From NCBI RefSeq assembly GCF_000379105.1, contig NZ_KB900609.1, positions 5,792,763-5,856,762 on the forward strand: a stretch of DNA of 64,000 nucleotides, read 5' to 3'. Under the pieces are notes generated by a model, which saw only the letters and a program-made list of their open reading frames with translations, was not told the origin of the DNA and did no database searches. The stretch comes from Methylobacterium sp. WSM2598 (GTDB lineage: Bacteria > Pseudomonadota > Alphaproteobacteria > Rhizobiales > Beijerinckiaceae). A program made the translations under genes and the position numbers. Below are positions 49,968 through 58,369 of this stretch, one piece after another (within the stretch, counting starts at the first letter, position 1; each line of letters begins with the position of its first letter).

Positions 49968-50573
49968 ATGATCCTCGTCATCGACAATTACGATTCCTTC
50001 GTCTTCAACGTGGTGCGCTACCTCCAGGAACTCGGCGCCGCGGTCGAGGTGGCGCGCAACGACGCGCTCGACCTCGGCTCCATCCGCGCCCGCGCGCCCG
50101 AGGCCCTGGTGATCTCGCCCGGCCCGTGCAGCCCGGCCGAGGCCGGGGTGTCCCTCGAGGCGGTGCGCGCCCTCTCGGGCGAGGTGCCGATCCTGGGCGT
50201 GTGCCTGGGCCACCAATGCATCGGGGCGGCCTTCGGCGGGCGGGTCGAGCGGGCCCTCCGGCCCCTGCACGGGCAGGCCTCGCCGATCCGGCACGGCGGC
50301 ACCGGGCTGTTCCAGGGCCTGCCCTCGCCGATGCGGGTCGGGCGCTACCATTCCCTCATCGTGGCCCCGCGTCCCGCCCTGGAGCGCAGCCTCGCGGTCG
50401 ACGCGGTCTCGGAGGAGGGGGAGGTGATGGCGCTCTCCCACCGCCGCCACCCGACCTACGGCATCCAGTTCCACCCGGAATCGGTGCTGACCGAGCACGG
50501 CCACGCGCTGTTCTCGAATTTCCTGCGCCTCGCGCGGGCGTGGCGCGCGGCGCCGGCCGATGCCGTGGCTTGA
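49968..50573 (+). CDS. pabA: Aminodeoxychorismate synthase glutamine amidotransferase component
   Basis: This 201-residue class I amidotransferase provides ammonia from glutamine to PabB. It shows ILVIDNYDSFVFNVVRYL at the start, VISPGPCSPAEAG, the catalytic C79 in LGVCLGHQCIG, and YGIQFHPESVLTEHG with the His-Glu pair. A role in tryptophan synthesis (TrpG) is possible in principle, but the pabB and pabC neighbours favour folate. Its end overlaps pabC by 14 bases. Confidence 0.93.
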   Translation: MILVIDNYDSFVFNVVRYLQELGAAVEVARNDALDLGSIRARAPEALVISPGPCSPAEAGVSLEAVRALSGEVPILGVCLGHQCIGAAFGGRVERALRPLHGQASPIRHGGTGLFQGLPSPMRVGRYHSLIVAPRPALERSLAVDAVSEEGEVMALSHRRHPTYGIQFHPESVLTEHGHALFSNFLRLARAWRAAPADAVA

Positions 50574-51399
50574 CGGCGCCCTCGTCGAGGGGCCGACGCT
50601 CCCGCTCGACCCCGCCGACCGCGGCCTGACCCTCGGCGACGGCGTGTTCGACACCGCGCTGGTGCGCGACGGCCGCGTGATCTTCGAGGCGGCCCACGTG
50701 GCGCGCCTCGTCGCCTCGGCGGCGGCGCTCGGCTTCCCCCTCGACCCCGCCGCCGTGACCGCCGGCATGCACGCGATGGCGGCGGGGCGGGAGCGGGCGG
50801 CCCTGCGCACCACGGCGACCCGGGGCAGCGGCCCGCGCGGCCTGCGCCCGCCGCCCGCGCCGCGCCCGCGCCTGCTGGTGACCGCGGCGCCCCTGGCGGA
50901 TCCCGGCACCGCCTTCGCGCCGCTCGCGCTGCGCACGACCGGCATCCGCCGTAACGACACCTCGCCGACCTCCCGGCACAAGACCCTCGGCTACCTCGAC
51001 GCGGTGCTGGCGGCCGAGGAGGCGGCGCGTGCGGGCGCCGACGAGGCCCTGTTCCTCAACACGCGCGGGCGCGTCGCCTGCGCGGGCACCGGCAGCCTGT
51101 TCGCGCTGATCGGCGGCGCGCTCGTCACCCCGCCCCTCGCGGACGGGGTGCTGGCCGGCATCGTCCGGGGCTGGATCCTGGCGCGGGCGCCGGATCTCGG
51201 GATCGCGGCGCAGGAGCGCTCGCTCCGCCCCGAGGATCTCGCGGGCGCGGAGGCGCTGTTCGTGACGAACTCGCTGCGCCTGATCGCGCCGGTGCGCGCG
51301 CTGGACGGGCGCGCGTGCCGCGACGGGCTGCAGGATGGGCGCATCCGGCGCCTCGCGGATGCGCTCCGGGAGGAGGTCGCGTCACATTCTCCCCCGTGA
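50560..51399 (+). CDS. pabC: Aminodeoxychorismate lyase / class IV aminotransferase
   Basis: This 279-residue PLP enzyme of fold type IV releases p-aminobenzoate and pyruvate from aminodeoxychorismate. It contains PADRGLTLGDGVFDTALVRD, the PLP-lysine in SRHKTLGYLDAVLAAEEA, DEALFLNTRGRVACAGTGS and FVTNSLRLIAPV. The overlap with pabA indicates coupling. Branched-chain aminotransferases share the fold, but the neighbours make PabC the best call. Confidence 0.87.
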   Translation: MPWLDGALVEGPTLPLDPADRGLTLGDGVFDTALVRDGRVIFEAAHVARLVASAAALGFPLDPAAVTAGMHAMAAGRERAALRTTATRGSGPRGLRPPPAPRPRLLVTAAPLADPGTAFAPLALRTTGIRRNDTSPTSRHKTLGYLDAVLAAEEAARAGADEALFLNTRGRVACAGTGSLFALIGGALVTPPLADGVLAGIVRGWILARAPDLGIAAQERSLRPEDLAGAEALFVTNSLRLIAPVRALDGRACRDGLQDGRIRRLADALREEVASHSPP

Positions 51400-51906
51400 C
51401 TGACCCGTCCCCCGCGGGCGGTCACGGAACTGCCCGACGGCGGCCGTTTCGCCCCGCTTGCCCGGACACGGATGAGACGCCCGCACGGCGCGTGAGCGAA
51501 GCCAACATCCGCACACAAGAAAGATTCAACAGTGCGGTGATTGCGTTCCGGTTCGATTACGTACAGGGCAAATTTTCGTGGATACCGCCGATGAGAGTGG
51601 TCGGAGAAGGAAACGAGAGGGCCCCTGAGCCGCTGGATGTCGTGGCGTTCGAACACAATCAGCGCGTATCCTGCTGAACTGGATTCATCTCCATCGCAGA
51701 AATTGCAAAAGACAAGCGATCCGGAGCAAGAGTCAGAACTCAGCCCAGGGGCCGTCGCCGCCCTCGGCGTCGCGCGTCGGTCGCCGCGGGGGCGATCACA
51801 ACAGACCGGTCGGGGTGCGCCGCCGCCGGCGGACGCCGCGGGCGGCCCCGCCCGGGAACGGGATCGCTGCCCGAAGATTAGGCCTCCCACATCCTGGGAG
51901 GCGGTC
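51400..51906. other. Non-coding stretch with a partial REP-like repeat and an AT-richer region
   Basis: A partial copy of the REP-like repeat lies at about 51475-51516 (GACGCCCGCACGGCGCGTGA, then GCGAAGCCAACATCCGC). From 51520 to 51760 the sequence is clearly AT-richer than average and holds no convincing gene. GGCCCCTGAGC (about 51629) and GCCCAGGGGCC (about 51747) are near-complementary and could form a distant stem. The final part must contain the promoter of the MFS gene. Confidence 0.45.
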
Positions 51907-53361
51907 TTGGCGGCAGGGGCGACGACGACACTGGCGGACGAGGCTGTCCGCACCGACATCCCGGCCCGCATGGACCGGCTGCCCTGGAGCCGGTTCCACC
52001 TCCTCCTCGTGATCGCGCTCGGCATCACCTGGGTCCTCGACGGGCTCGAAGTCACCATCGTGGGCGCGATCGGCCCGGTGCTGCAGGATCCGCGCGCCCT
52101 GGGCCTCTCGGTGCAGGAGATCGGCGCCGCCGCCTCCTTCTACGTGGTCGGGGCGGTGGCGGGGGCGCTCGTCTTCGGCTGGGTCACCGACCGCTACGGG
52201 CGCCGCGTCGTCTTCTTCACCACCCTGGTCGTCTACGTGGGCGGCGTGGTCGCGAGCGCGCTCGCCTGGAACTTCTGGAGCTTCGCCCTCTTCCGGCTGG
52301 TCACGGGGCTGGGCATCGGCGGCGAGTACGCGGCCATCAACTCGGCCATCGACGAACTCATCCCGGCCAAGTACCGCGGCCGGGTCGACCTCATCGTCAA
52401 CGGCAGCTTCTGGGTCGGGGCCGCGGCGGGGGCGGCGGGCTCGCTCCTCCTGCTCGATCCGGACATCGTGGCGCCGCATCTCGGCTGGCGCCTCGGCTTC
52501 GGCATCGGCGGCGTGCTCGGCCTGTTCATCCTGGTCCTGCGCCGCTACGTCCCCGAGAGCCCGCGCTGGCTCGTGGTGCATGGCCGCCAGGAGGAAGCGG
52601 AGCGCACCGTCGCGGAGATCGAGCGCAAGGTCGAGGCCGAGACGGGCGCGCCCCTCGCCGAGCCCGACGGCATCCTGGAAGTCCACCCCAAGGCGAGCTT
52701 CGGCTTCGGAGAGATCTTCGGCTCCATGCTCGGGCCCCATCGCGGCCGCAGCCTGCTCGCCCTGGTGCTGATGTCGGCGCAGGCCTTCCTGTTCAACGCC
52801 GTGTTCTTCACCTACGGCCTCGTGCTCGCGAAGTTCTACGGCATCCCGGAGACCGGGGCCGGGCTGTTCCTGGTGCCCCTCGCCATCGGCAACTTCCTCG
52901 GCCCGCTCCTCCTCGGCCACTACTTCGACACGATCGGGCGCCGCCGCATGATCACCGGCACCTTCGCGGTGAGCGGCCTGATGCTCGCCGTCACGGCATT
53001 GGTGTTCGGCCTCGACCTGTTCACCGCCTGGACCCAGACCTTCGCCTGGATCGCCATCTTCTTCGTCGCCTCGGCGGCGGCGAGCTCCGCCTACCTCACG
53101 GCGAGCGAGATCTTCCCGCTCGAGACCCGGGCGCTCGCCATCGCGGTCTTCTACGCCCTCGGCACCGCGGCCGGCGGCGTGATGGCGCCCTGGCTGTTCA
53201 CCCGGCTGATCGAATCCGGCCACCACGCGGCCCTGGCCGCCGGCTACGGCGGCGCCGCGCTCCTGCTCCTCGTCGCCGCGCTCACGGAGTGGAAGCTCGG
53301 CGTCGACGCCGAGGGCAAGTCCCTGGAGAGCATCGCGGCCCCCCTCTCGAAGGCCCGGTGA
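51907..53361 (+). CDS. MFS transporter, sugar/metabolite:H+ symporter-like
   Basis: This protein of about 484 residues has 12 membrane helices. LLVIALGITWVLDGLEVTIV at helix 1, GWVTDRYGRRVVFF in the loop 2-3 (the MFS D-R-x-G-R-R motif), RLVTGLGIGGEYAAINSAID, RYVPESPRWLVVHGRQEEAE and FDTIGRRRMITG are typical of the SP/AAHS-type families. I chose TTG at 51907 because GGGAGG stands 6 bases before it and the following 21 residues read naturally into the domain; ATG 51970 is the alternative. Substrate unknown. Confidence 0.85.
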   Translation: MAAGATTTLADEAVRTDIPARMDRLPWSRFHLLLVIALGITWVLDGLEVTIVGAIGPVLQDPRALGLSVQEIGAAASFYVVGAVAGALVFGWVTDRYGRRVVFFTTLVVYVGGVVASALAWNFWSFALFRLVTGLGIGGEYAAINSAIDELIPAKYRGRVDLIVNGSFWVGAAAGAAGSLLLLDPDIVAPHLGWRLGFGIGGVLGLFILVLRRYVPESPRWLVVHGRQEEAERTVAEIERKVEAETGAPLAEPDGILEVHPKASFGFGEIFGSMLGPHRGRSLLALVLMSAQAFLFNAVFFTYGLVLAKFYGIPETGAGLFLVPLAIGNFLGPLLLGHYFDTIGRRRMITGTFAVSGLMLAVTALVFGLDLFTAWTQTFAWIAIFFVASAAASSAYLTASEIFPLETRALAIAVFYALGTAAGGVMAPWLFTRLIESGHHAALAAGYGGAALLLLVAALTEWKLGVDAEGKSLESIAAPLSKAR

Positions 53362-53463
53362 GGATCCAGGCCCGCGGGGCGCGCGATGGGCCTCGTTCGA
53401 CGGCCGTCAGAGCGGCGCCCGTCTGCCCGGCACGGTGACGGCTCCGGCGAGCGGATCCCCCAT

Positions 53464-53680
53464 CATACGACATCCGACGAATTGCTTCGCCATCTCCCAT
53501 TTCGGCCATGCGGATGTCGGCTTCGCTCAAGCGCCGCGCGGGCTTGGCATACGACATCCGACGAATTGCTTCGCAATGCGGATGTCGGCTTCGCTCAGGC
53601 GCCGCGCGGGCTTGGCATACGACATCCGACGAATTGCTTCGCAATGCGGATGTCGGCTTCGCTCAGGCGCCGCGCGGGCT
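53464..53680 (-). repeat. Three tandem REP-like repeats
   Basis: Copies at 53464-53547 (84 bp), 53548-53615 (68 bp) and 53616-53680 lie head to tail, in inverted orientation relative to the other copies of the window. Each has CGACATCCG and CGGATGTCG as stem arms. The second and third are identical over the shared length. The first has 16 extra bases (CATCTCCCATTTCGGC region), as in the copies at 19227 and 36188, so the 68-bp form is probably a deletion derivative that was then duplicated. Confidence 0.9.
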
Positions 53681-53681
53681 C

Positions 53682-53722
53682 GTGATCCGGGATCCGCTTC
53701 GATCAAGCGGCTCCCGTATCAC
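53682..53722. terminator. Imperfect hairpin at the marR-like stop
   Basis: GTGATCCGGGATCCGCTT (53682-53699) pairs with AAGCGGCTCCCGTATCAC (53705-53722) with three mismatches around CGATC. It overlaps the stop codon of the leftward regulator and adjoins the REP-like cluster, mirroring the hairpin-REP order at 36149. Confidence 0.6.
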
Positions 53723-54273
53723 TCCTCGCGCACCGCCTCGCCCGCTTCCGTCCCGCCGGGCCGCCCCGCGAACGACGCGCCGAACTCCGCCGACGCGATC
53801 TCGTCCACCAGCACCCGCAGCTGGGCGGCCTTGTCGGGCCCGAGCGTCGCCTCGAAGCGCGCCTGCGCCTCCCGCCACAGCCGCGCCGCCGCCCGGAACC
53901 GGTCGCGGCCCGCCGCCGTCAACACCACCCGGCGGGCGCGGCGGTCCGCGGGGTCGACCTCCAGCGCGACCAGCCCGTCCCGCGCCAGCGGCTTCAGCGT
54001 GTGGCCCAGCGCCGAGAGGTCCATCACCATCGCGGCGGCGAGATCCTTCATGGTCGGCCTGCCGAGCTGGCGGACCTGCGCCAGGAGCCCGAACTGCGTC
54101 GCCTTCAGCCCCGCCGGCGCCAGCGCCTCGTCGTAGAGCTGGCCGAGCCGCCGCGTCGCCCGCCGCAGCCCCGCGTTGCTGCACGCGACCGCCGCCGGCC
54201 CTGCCGCCTCGGATCCGTCCCGCTCCGGCCGCATGGCTTCCCCGTCCGCCCCGCCCTTGACGAATACTGGCAT
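53719..54273 (-). CDS. MarR-family transcriptional regulator
   Basis: This regulator of up to 184 residues has the winged-helix core of MarR: LDEALAPAGL-like YDEALAPAGLKATQFGLLAQ, RPTMKDLAAAMVMDLSALGH (recognition helix region), LARDGLVALEVDPADRRARR (wing) and VVLTAAGRDRF. A start at 54273 lies inside a perfect 14-bp palindrome; the ATG at 54234 (MRPERDG...) is a good alternative that leaves the palindrome outside the gene. It diverges from a MATE pump gene, a common arrangement in which the regulator represses the pump and itself. Confidence 0.88.
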   Translation of the reverse strand: MPVFVKGGADGEAMRPERDGSEAAGPAAVACSNAGLRRATRRLGQLYDEALAPAGLKATQFGLLAQVRQLGRPTMKDLAAAMVMDLSALGHTLKPLARDGLVALEVDPADRRARRVVLTAAGRDRFRAAARLWREAQARFEATLGPDKAAQLRVLVDEIASAEFGASFAGRPGGTEAGEAVREE

Positions 54274-54280
54274 ATGCCAG
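54267..54280. promoter_or_regulatory. Perfect palindrome, candidate MarR operator
   Basis: CTGGCATATGCCAG is a perfect 14-bp palindrome between the MarR-type gene and the MATE gene, AT-rich at its centre. Its size fits MarR dimers. If the regulator starts at 54234, the palindrome is in the shared promoter region. Confidence 0.6.
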
Positions 54281-54354
54281 CAATCTTCCCGCGGGGCCAA
54301 GCGCCAGGATGCCGGATCCCACCGGCCGCCGTCGAGGCCCGATCGCGAGGTCCC

Positions 54355-55737
54355 ATGGACGACCGCACGCGCCGCCTTCTGCGCGGACCGATCGGCCCGA
54401 CGCTCCTGCGCCTCGCCGTGCCCAACGTGCTCGTCATGCTGGTCCAGGCCGGCGTCGGGCTGCTCGAGACCGCCTTCGTGGCCAGGCTCGGCACCGACGC
54501 GCTCGCCGGCATGGCCCTGGTCTTCCCGCTGGTGATGACCGTGCAGATGATCTCGGCCGGCGCTGTCGGCGGCGGCATCCTGTCGGCGGTGGCCCGCACC
54601 CTCGGGGCCGGGCGGCGCGAGGCGGCCGAGGCGGTGGCCTGGCACGCGCTCGCGATCGCGCTCGGGCTCGGCCTGCTCACCACCGCGGCGGCCCTGCTGG
54701 GCGGGCCCTCCCTCTACCGGGCGATGGGGGCCGAGGGCGCGACGCTGGCGGCCGCCGCTTCCTATGGCGGCGTGGTCTTCGCCGGGGCGGCCCTGGTCTG
54801 GCTGTTCAACGCGCTCGCGGCAATCATCCGCGGCACCGGCAACATGGCGCTGCCGGCCGGCGTCACCTGCGCGGGCGCCGTCGTGCTGGTGCCGCTCTCG
54901 CCCGCGCTGATCTTCGGCGTCGGGCCGCTGCCCGGCCTCGGCATCGTCGGCGGCGCGGTCGCGATCCTCGCCTACTACGCGGCGGGGAGCGCCGTGCTCA
55001 TCGCCGCCCTGTGCTCGGGCCGGCTGGTCCTGCGCCTGCGCCGCCCGCCTCCGCTCGCCCGCGGCCCCGCCCGGGAGATCCTGCGGGTCGGCGCCGCCTC
55101 CGCCCTGGTGAGCCTCACCACCAACCTCACCATCGCGGCCGCCACCGGCTTCGTCGCCCGCTTCGGCCCCTCGGCGGTGGCGGGCTACGGCACCGGGGCG
55201 CGGCTCGAATACCTGCTGGTGCCGCTGGTCTTCGGCCTCGGCGCGCCGATCTCCGCTATGGTCGGGACCGGGATCGGGGCCGGGGACCGGGTGCGGGCGC
55301 TGCGGGTGGCCTGGACGGGCGCGGCGATCGCGGTCGGGCTCACCGAGGCGATCGGCCTCGCGGCCTCCCTGCGGCCCGACGCCTTCCTGGGCCTCTTCGC
55401 GACCGATCCGGTCATGCGGGAGGTCGGGGCCCGCTACCTTCGGCTCGTCGGCCCCTTCTACGGCTTCGCCGGGCTCGGCCTCGCGCTCTACTTCGCCGCC
55501 CAGGGCGCGGGACGGATCGCCTGGCCCCTCGTCGCCGGGCTCACCCGCGTCACCGTCGCGGTCGGCGGCGGCTGGCTCGGATCGCGGGCGGGGGCGGGGC
55601 TGGCCGGCATCTTCCTGGCGCAGGCCCTCGGGCTCGCGGCGCTCGGCCTCATCAACGCGGGCGCCGTCGCGGCCGGCGCCTGGTTCCGCACCCGTCCCCC
55701 CGTCGCGGGCCCGCTCGCGATCCGTCCCGGCGCCTGA
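54355..55737 (+). CDS. MATE-family efflux transporter
   Basis: This 460-residue membrane protein has 12 helices and the MATE pattern: GPIGPTLLRLAVPNVLVMLV, GLLETAFVARLGTDALAGMAL, AGAVGGGILSAVARTLGAGR, and in the second half VARFGPSAVAGYGTGARLEYLLVPLVFG split around helix 7-8. MATE pumps export cationic drugs or metabolites with H+ or Na+. GCGAGGTCCC precedes the ATG. The divergent MarR-like gene probably controls it. Confidence 0.9.
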   Translation: MDDRTRRLLRGPIGPTLLRLAVPNVLVMLVQAGVGLLETAFVARLGTDALAGMALVFPLVMTVQMISAGAVGGGILSAVARTLGAGRREAAEAVAWHALAIALGLGLLTTAAALLGGPSLYRAMGAEGATLAAAASYGGVVFAGAALVWLFNALAAIIRGTGNMALPAGVTCAGAVVLVPLSPALIFGVGPLPGLGIVGGAVAILAYYAAGSAVLIAALCSGRLVLRLRRPPPLARGPAREILRVGAASALVSLTTNLTIAAATGFVARFGPSAVAGYGTGARLEYLLVPLVFGLGAPISAMVGTGIGAGDRVRALRVAWTGAAIAVGLTEAIGLAASLRPDAFLGLFATDPVMREVGARYLRLVGPFYGFAGLGLALYFAAQGAGRIAWPLVAGLTRVTVAVGGGWLGSRAGAGLAGIFLAQALGLAALGLINAGAVAAGAWFRTRPPVAGPLAIRPGA

Positions 55738-55754
55738 AACCGGAGCCCCAGCCC

Positions 55755-56228
55755 ATGACTCCCGATCCCACGGTTGGCCTGTATTTCGAGGATCTCGCCG
55801 CGGGCCAGATCCACCGCTCGGCCGAACTCACCGTCACCGCGCAGGCGATCACGCGCTTCGCGGCCGAGTTCGACCCCCAGCCCTTCCACCTCGACGAGGC
55901 GGCGGCCGCCGCCTCCTTCTTCCAGGGGCTCGCGGCGAGCGGGTGGCACACGGCGGCGCTGACCATGCGCCTCCTCGTGGAGGGCGGCCTGCCGCTCGCG
56001 GGCGGCATCATCGGGGCCGGGATGGACGAGCTGCGCTGGCCGCGGCCGCTGCGCCCCGGCGAGACGATCCGCCTGGAGAGCGAGGTGCTGGAATTGCGCG
56101 CCTCGCGCTCGCGCCCGCGCCAGGGCCTCGCCAAGGTGCGCACCACCACGCTCAACCAGGACGGCGCGCCGGTCCAGGTGCTGGTCGCCAACCTCGTGGT
56201 CCAGCGGCGGGCGGGCGGGCCGGCCTGA
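55755..56228 (+). CDS. MaoC-like (R)-hydratase family protein
   Basis: This 157-residue protein adopts a hot-dog fold. FEDLAAGQIHRSAELTVTAQ at the start, ITRFAAEFDPQPFHLDEAAA with the catalytic-type Asp and His, and GLAASGWHTAALTMRLLVEG are MaoC features. Such proteins hydrate or dehydrate acyl-CoA intermediates. It follows the MATE gene by 17 bases and may be co-transcribed, although no functional link is evident. Confidence 0.88.
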   Translation: MTPDPTVGLYFEDLAAGQIHRSAELTVTAQAITRFAAEFDPQPFHLDEAAAAASFFQGLAASGWHTAALTMRLLVEGGLPLAGGIIGAGMDELRWPRPLRPGETIRLESEVLELRASRSRPRQGLAKVRTTTLNQDGAPVQVLVANLVVQRRAGGPA

Positions 56229-56321
56229 CCGCGCCGACCGGGGGCGATCCTGCCGAGGATCCCGCTCGCACGTCACGTCCGCCGCCGCACCGGCGACCGC
56301 TTCGGCGCATGGTGCTTGTAC

Positions 56322-56472
56322 CAACGGCTCAGGATGCTGACGCATCGAGCCGTTGATCCATCTCGAATTTTCGATTTCAAGCCAGAGGCTTGGCGAACCA
56401 GAGGCTTGGCGAACCAGAGGCTTGGCGAAAATTCGAGAGCCGCACCACCGGTCATGAGAAATGACCGGTGGT
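56322..56472. repeat. Compact repeat element: three hairpins and three 16-bp direct repeats
   Basis: The element contains CAACGGCTC/GAGCCGTTG (56322-56330, 56347-56355), then TCTCGAATTTTCG/CGAAAATTCGAGA (56361-56373, 56426-56438) enclosing three direct copies of CCAGAGGCTTGGCGAA (56382-56397, 56398-56413, 56414-56429), and finally ACCACCGGTCAT/ATGACCGGTGGT (56444-56455, 56461-56472). All stems are perfect. No coding potential. It fills most of the 322-bp gap between the MaoC-like gene and the DUF294 gene and may include the terminator of the former. Confidence 0.85.
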
Positions 56473-56550
56473 ATTAGCCCGCACGGGCGCCCGAGCCCCA
56501 CTCCCGCGACCGCCCGGTTCTGGCTACCTTCCGGGCGAGGGGGAGGGGCC

Positions 56551-58368
56551 ATGCAGACATTCGACGTCCTCAACCCGCCCTTCGACCGCCTCACGGCCGA
56601 GGAGGCGGACGGGCTGCGGCGGCACGTCGACATCGGCTATTACCGGCCCGGCGCCGTCATCGTCGCCCGCGGCAAGCCGGCGGAGCTCCTCCACGTCGTC
56701 ATCAAGGGCGCGGTCGAGACCCGGATCGACGACGCGCCCCTGGCGGTGCTGCGGGCGGGCGACACCTTCGACGCCCGCGCGGTGGTGCACGGGGAGGCGG
56801 GGGAGGATTTCGTCGCCGCCGAGGAGACGCTCTGCTTCCTGATCCCGCGCGAGGTGATCGTGCGGCTCGTCCACGCCAACCGCGCCTTCGCGGCCTTCTT
56901 CTACGCCGAGATCTCCCGCAAGCTCGACGAACTCACCGCCTGGAAGCCGCGGGAGGGGGTCGACGCGGTGCTGCGCACCCGCATCCGCGACGCGCGCCAC
57001 GGCCCCGCGGTGTTCCTGCCCGCCGACGCCACCCTGGAGGAGGCCGCCCGCCAGATGCTCGCGGCCGATGTCGACGCGGTCTTCATCGAGGCGGGCGGGC
57101 GGACCGGGCTCCTCACCGGCCACAAGGTCACCCGCGCGGCGGTGATCGAGAAGCGCCCCTTCGACACGCCGGTGCGCGACCTCGCCAAGTTCGACCTCAC
57201 CGCCGTCGAGGCCGACCAGGTGCTGCTCGACGCCCTCCTGGTGATGACGCGCCACGGCCACCGCCGCATCGCGGTCCGGGAGAACGGCCGCTACACCGGC
57301 TGGCTGCGCGACATCGACCTGCTCGGGGCCTTCGCGGGCAACGCCCAGCTCGTGCCGAGCCGCATCGACCGGGCCGAGCGCCCCGAGGAGCTGCGCGAGC
57401 CCGCCCAGGACATCGCCGTGCAGGCCGAGCAGCTGCACCGCCAGGGCGTGCGCGTCGACGCGATCGCGCAGGTGATCTCGGACCTCAACCGCCGCCTCTA
57501 CGCCAAGCTGTTCGCGCTGCTCGCGCCGCCGGCGATCCGCGAGGCCGGCTGCCTGTTCCTGATGGGCTCGGAGGGGCGCGGCGAGCAGACCTACCGCACC
57601 GACCAGGACAACGGCCTCATCCTGGCCCGCCGGGTGCCGGAGGACGACCTCGCGACGTTCCGCGCCGCCTTCTCGGAGGCGCTCGGCGAACTCGGCTTCC
57701 CGCCCTGCCCGGGCGAGATCATGGTGAGGAACCCGCTCTGGTCGCAGGAGGCCGACGGCTTCGTCAACCAGCTGCGCCTCTGGACCCTCGCGGGCGACCC
57801 GGACGCCGCCATGAACCTCGCGATCTTCGCGGACGCGGCCGCGGTCGCGGGCGATCCCGCCCCGCTGCAGCGGGCGAAGAACTACCTCGTCGAGGCGGTG
57901 CGCGGGGAGACGCGGCTGCTCGCGCAGATCGCCAACCTCATCAACATCGTGGGCGAGGGCGGCCATGGCGGGCTGTTCGACGCGGTCTTCGCGCGGATCG
58001 GGCTGCGCCGGGGCGAGCTCGACCTCAAGCGGGCCGGCCTGTTCCCGCTCGTGCACGGGGTGCGGGTGCTCGCCATCGAGGCGGGCCTCGCCCCGACCGG
58101 CACCGCCGAGCGGATCCGGGCGCTCGTCGAGAGGGGCGTGCTGGAGGAGGGGTTCGGGCGCGACCTCGCGAGCGCACTGCGGGCCTTCATGGCCCTGCGG
58201 CTCGAGCGGCAGCTCGCCGCCGCCCATCGCGGGCAGGTGGGCGACCCCGTGACCCTCGCCACCGACGCGATGCCGACCCTGGAGCGGGATCTCCTGCGCG
58301 AGGCGCTGCGCATCGTGCGGCAGTTCCGGGAGGTGATCCACGTCCGCTACTCCCTGGGGCAGTTCTGA
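56551..58368 (+). CDS. cNMP-binding/CBS/DUF294 nucleotidyltransferase-like signalling protein
   Basis: This 605-residue protein is built of a cNMP-binding-like barrel (about 1-125: HVDIGYYRPGAVIVARGKPA), a pair of CBS domains (about 145-270), and a DUF294 nucleotidyltransferase-like domain with LFLMGSEGRGEQTYRTDQDN (about 338-357, G-S-x-G-R-G-E plus D-x-D), followed by the DUF294 C-terminal helical domain. The fold recalls GlnD-type nucleotidyltransferases, and D-Q-D preserves the metal site. In many bacteria this gene stands directly before a DnaQ-like exonuclease, as here (1 base apart), and near acetate or respiration genes. It is probably a nucleotide-responsive regulator. GGGGGAGGGG precedes the ATG. 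Confidence 0.88.
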   Translation: MQTFDVLNPPFDRLTAEEADGLRRHVDIGYYRPGAVIVARGKPAELLHVVIKGAVETRIDDAPLAVLRAGDTFDARAVVHGEAGEDFVAAEETLCFLIPREVIVRLVHANRAFAAFFYAEISRKLDELTAWKPREGVDAVLRTRIRDARHGPAVFLPADATLEEAARQMLAADVDAVFIEAGGRTGLLTGHKVTRAAVIEKRPFDTPVRDLAKFDLTAVEADQVLLDALLVMTRHGHRRIAVRENGRYTGWLRDIDLLGAFAGNAQLVPSRIDRAERPEELREPAQDIAVQAEQLHRQGVRVDAIAQVISDLNRRLYAKLFALLAPPAIREAGCLFLMGSEGRGEQTYRTDQDNGLILARRVPEDDLATFRAAFSEALGELGFPPCPGEIMVRNPLWSQEADGFVNQLRLWTLAGDPDAAMNLAIFADAAAVAGDPAPLQRAKNYLVEAVRGETRLLAQIANLINIVGEGGHGGLFDAVFARIGLRRGELDLKRAGLFPLVHGVRVLAIEAGLAPTGTAERIRALVERGVLEEGFGRDLASALRAFMALRLERQLAAAHRGQVGDPVTLATDAMPTLERDLLREALRIVRQFREVIHVRYSLGQF

Positions 58369-58369
58369 G

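Noticed and set aside
53464-53680. CRISPR array in the MFS-marR gap
   Set aside because: The units are contiguous, palindromic and also occur singly at other gene ends, which fits REP-like elements instead.
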